A stretch of DNA of 64,000 bases from Lathyrus oleraceus (Eukaryota; Streptophyta; Magnoliopsida; Fabales; Fabaceae): assembly GCF_024323335.1 (NCBI RefSeq), contig NC_066581.1, positions 462,086,289-462,150,288 on the forward strand, in the 5' to 3' direction. Under the pieces are notes generated by a model. That model made no database searches. It saw nothing but the letters and a program-made list of their open reading frames with translations, and was not told the DNA's origin. Positions within the stretch are counted from its first letter, which is position 1; each line of letters opens with the position of its first letter. Position numbers and translations under genes: made by a program. Positions 60,851 to 64,000 of this stretch are shown in pieces.

Positions 60851-62776
60851 TTCATAAAAGATTTTAATAAGTGTTTCATCAAAGTCTTTGTCATTTTCAT
60901 GTTATTGTTATTGATCTTAGATGTGCTCATGATCTAATTACGTGTGCATTTTTTTAATGGACCTCGGGAAAGTGGAGTGTAATATTTCATTGATTATATG
61001 ATCTAATATTTTATTTTAATACATGTTATAATATCTAGGAACATATCATCATGTAAACGTTAATTTAAATCAAAGATAAATATTTAAGAAAACAACAACA
61101 ACAAATATAATAAATGATAGAATATTTAACACAAATTAAAACTAAAATGTCGCTCTTCATCAGTTTTTTTAAGGTTTATTCTATTTTAAATAATAATGTT
61201 TTTTCAAGGTTTATTCTATTTCAAATAATAACAACCTTTTGACAATAATTATTTTAAAAGTTTTGAGTAGCCTATGTCATTTTTTTAGGACATTTCTTTT
61301 TCAATAGGTTTTAATCTAACATTCTTTTGAAAAATTAAACAATAAAACATAAGAGAGTTGAAATTAGAAAACAAAATTAAAAAATATAAATTATAAGTAG
61401 AATAATTTACACAATGTTCTTCTTTAAAGATATTAATTTAATGTAGATCTTCTTTCCCTTTCTTCTTTTATGATAGAAACTTTTACTAATCTTGTATAAC
61501 ATGAATATTTTCTTAAAATAAAATATATATTTTTACACTATTGAAGAGTTCCAGGGTATTTTTCTTGAAAAATATGAAAAACAAATATAATAAATGATGT
61601 TAACACGTTTTTCTTTGGTTGACCAATAATGATGGTGATTTAAATATATACACCATTTAGATATAAACAATAATTGTCATGGTGATTTTAAATATAAGAA
61701 CAAAATTAATTGTCACCATTTTTGTTCATTAAAATATAAATTATCACCAGCATTTCCATACAAATTTAGAAACTATCCTAAAATAGACACAAAAATATAT
61801 AAGTCATCATAGAATACACGTGCAAAAAATATATAAACCATCATAAAATATAAATAAACCCGCATGATCAAAAATCACCACATGATCAAAAATCATCATC
61901 ATTATCCCATCAATAATTATTAAGTATTTTTCTGCAATTCATGCACACAAAAAAAGGTTTATACTATAATGGTTGTAATTACATAAAACAAATTTAATTT
62001 AATTTAATGATTATAATTAAATTAAATTAAATGATTTATATAATGATTTTTTAACATGTTGATAAATCAAACTCTAATGGTTGTAATTAAATAAAATATA
62101 TGAAATTAATAAAATAAAATAAAAACTCAAACCACTTTTCATTGCCTTGTTCTTCCTTCTTCTTCCGACCACATGATTGCCACCATTGATTGCATTCTTA
62201 ACCGCTACCAAGCCGATTAATTGGCGCCGTCACTACTCGTCGTACCATTGTTAGGTCGTTATGCTATTTTGTTTAGAATTGTGTTGTAGTGTTGTCTACG
62301 CATATGGTCGTCGTATCGGATTACCATTCTCAATCACAAATCAATACATTGAAAAAGAAGAGATTGAAATTGTGGATTTGTGAGAAAAACTGTATGGTAT
62401 TAATTAGAAATTTGATTGTGTGATATATGCAGAAAGCAATTATACGACATGATACCAATTGCTATTGGAGTATAAAACTCAGTAGTTATAAGCAATGTCA
62501 ATTACTGTAGAAATTTGCCCATAATGATAGTACACAAAAGATGCAAATTGCTATTGCAATAGAGAAAGAAATTAGAAATTGCTATGAAATTATACGAATT
62601 CATGGCCATTTTTTTTGCTATACATGCGATGAAAAAAAACCACCCATAACTTGAAGCAGTTTTTTTGTGCAGTTATTGGATTATTTTTTATTTATTAAAA
62701 AGTATATCAAATAATTATTTATTTATTGTAATTACCTAAAAGATAGAGGGTATAATAGGAATCAAAAAGTTGGAAT
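60851..62776. other. AT-rich interior of a possible non-autonomous Helitron
   Basis: No coding frame. Bounded by the truncated 3' end at 60,778 and the 5' end at 62,798, giving about 2.0 kb. Confidence 0.4.
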
Positions 62777-62798
62777 CCCTTTATATATACATTATAGA
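62777..62798 (-). repeat. Third Helitron 5' terminus
   Basis: Element strand TCTATAATGTATATATAAAG starting at 62,798; next plus-strand base is T. Confidence 0.65.
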
Positions 62799-62998
62799 TT
62801 AGTAAATATAAATTATTTAAAGTATAAGGAAATTGTTACTATCAAGACATAATAATATAGTTCCATTATTGCTGTAACTGTTTCTTTTCATCCTAATTCT
62901 AAAATGTGGGTAGTTATTGTTGTTATGGTTTTTTAGTAAATATAAATTATATAAAGGGCAAACTTGGAAGAAAAATAAGCCATACCAAAATCCCCTAT

Positions 62999-63020
62999 CC
63001 CCTTTATAGATAGTAATAGA
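62999..63020 (-). repeat. Outer Helitron 5' terminus
   Basis: Element strand TCTATTACTATCTATAAAGG, then GGATAGGGG. Flanking base T at 63,021. Paired with the 3' terminus at 54,420 by the empty-site comparison. Confidence 0.8.
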
Positions 63021-63059
63021 TTTATAAAGATATTTTCGCGATCCATGGGAATCCACATG

Positions 63060-63235
63060 TAGATGACTATTTAATTATTTCATTAATTTTTTAAATTAAA
63101 ATATACATTTCTGACGGGGAAAGACTACTTAATTTATATATCTTTTATATATATTTCTTAACCATCACTATACGATATTTATTTACTATTTATAATAATA
63201 TTGCGCGACTTGTGCAATCTATGAAAGTAAATATA
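63060..63235. repeat. 'CGAGACTA' repeat, copy 3 (uninterrupted)
   Basis: gactatttaatt...gggaaagactacttaatt...atttatttactatttataataatattgcgcgac. It covers the place where the Helitron split copy 2. Confidence 0.7.
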
Positions 63236-63470
63236 TTTTAGATATTGTTCACATGCTGAAAGGATGTGATCCGGTATCCGGATGCGAAATTCCAAAACAA
63301 TCGAGTTTGACGCGACAAATGTGTCTCAAACCCACTTGAGAAAACTCCAGTTTTAATAGTTACACTAAAATAAATCTTAAACAAATGATTTACATTGACG
63401 AAAGTGGGTAGATTATTTGTCTAAGATAGGGAAACACGCTGATGAAAGAAGATTATTTTTATTTTGTTAG

Positions 63471-63904
63471 CGTGATCGGATTCAGGTCCTTATTCTTCAT
63501 GACCATTTACTGAAATGGAAAGAGGTCATTAAAGAGAATATGACCTGCATTATAAACAATGGCAGTGTCTATAACAATGATTTTCAGTGGAAGGTATGTG
63601 ATCATTAAAAAAAATTGTGTTTCTTGGTGGTACCACAATGAAGGCAATCGAACTTCAAAATATTCTACCTAAAGGATATTTCTTTAAAGATTTTGGTGAG
63701 ATACTTCAAGGCAAATGAAAAACCGATAGACTGGAAGGTAATTTAAATTCTATTATAACTTATATAACTTATATATTTGCAAACACATTCAATAATGAAC
63801 CTTACTTTAATGTAGATATTATTGGTGCTGTTAGTGAGATAAACCATATCCAATCCAACTCCGGGGAAGAAAGTTGTTGTTTCTGTTGTGCTGAAAGATT
63901 TGAA
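63471..63904 (+). pseudogene. RPA1-like (replication protein A large subunit) exons, broken
   Basis: Acceptor ttttgttag before 63,471. Exon 63,471-63,737 encodes RDRIQVLILHDHLLKWKEVI and later TTMKAIELQNILPKGYFFKD; donor gtaatt at 63,738. Exon 63,816-63,904 encodes DIIGAVSEINHIQ, then, one frame over, NPTPGKKVVVSVVLKDL; donor gtaatg. A frameshift near 63,610, a TGA near 63,717 and the shift in the last exon show a pseudogene. The pattern fits the plant RPA70-like OB-fold region. Such genes occur in hosts and also in plant Helitrons. It continues past the window. Confidence 0.6.
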
Positions 63905-64000
63905 GTAATGCACATTGTTTTCATAACTTATGTGTTTGATAAATTTATATATTTTGCATCACTGAATCCCATCATATAATATTGTTTATTTATATTGCAA

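Larger units (their letters stand above)
54420..63020 (-). mobile_element. Helitron, about 8.6 kb, with nested Helitron material
   Basis: Element-strand 5' end TCTATTACTATCTATAAAGG at 63,020; 3' end is a perfect 11-bp hairpin, four bases, then CTAG at 54,420. Host bases are A on the left and T on the right, the expected AT target. The interior holds a Pif1-type helicase remnant, duplicated 3' ends and two more 5' ends, so several Helitrons are nested. No Rep (HUH) domain was found. Which interior parts belong to the outer element is uncertain. Confidence 0.75.

Overview
The window looks like a gene-poor, transposon-packed stretch of a legume nuclear genome. The Ogre-type Ty3/gypsy elements, with a tRNA-Arg-like primer site, an extra ORF1, a pro/RT intron and very long LTRs, suggest the pea/vetch/lentil tribe (Fabeae). 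Species assignment is inference; no host gene is recognisable with confidence. Essentially all coding capacity belongs to mobile elements, and nearly all of it is broken.

Region 1 (1-45,165) is a stack of Ogre/Tat-lineage elements, all on the minus strand. Element A (1 to about 12,030) runs off the left edge: RT/RNase H, intron, protease, gag, ORF1, 5' LTR. A second LTR of a related family, with its primer-binding site but almost no internal region (about 12,031-14,896), sits inside the 3' LTR of element B. Element B (14,897-32,888) and element C (32,889-45,165) are close relatives that share one complete LTR (29,532-32,888), giving an LTR-internal-LTR-internal-LTR tandem. Each has the order ORF1 - gag - protease - intron - RT - RNase H - archaeal-type RNase H - integrase - long 3' UTR. 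In A and B the gag-pro stop codon lies inside the 5' splice site of the intron, so splicing would remove the stop and join protease to RT in frame; in C the acceptor has decayed. Element B carries irregular 3' UTR repeats and a (TA)n tract that element C lacks.

Region 2 (45,166-50,110): a SIRE-like Ty1/copia element (LTR, primer site, truncated gag) interrupts the 5' LTR of element C. It breaks at about 47,385 into a MULE fragment whose transposase N-terminus reads leftward. A plant mobile domain (PMD) pseudogene with four exons reads rightward from the same short intergenic region, flanked by short GGCGCC-containing repeats. The Ogre ORF1 proteins look like distant relatives of this PMD.

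Region 3 (50,110-54,419): AT-rich DNA with a TATA-box plus mini-exon at 50.66-50.78 kb, a 480-bp dispersed duplication, a 127-bp tandem repeat and several copies of a 'CGAGACTA' repeat.

Region 4 (54,420-63,020): a Helitron landscape on the minus strand. Its outer ends are well resolved: a perfect 11-bp terminal hairpin followed by CTAG at 54,420, and a TC end at 63,020, with host A and T on either side. A related copy of the target repeat at 63.06-63.24 kb acts as a paralogous empty site. Inside are a decayed Pif1-type helicase C-terminal half, partial duplicate 3' ends (one with a CT microsatellite where the hairpin loop should be), two further Helitron 5' ends and a captured gypsy RNase H fragment. 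The right edge (63,471-63,904) holds exons of an RPA1-like pseudogene.
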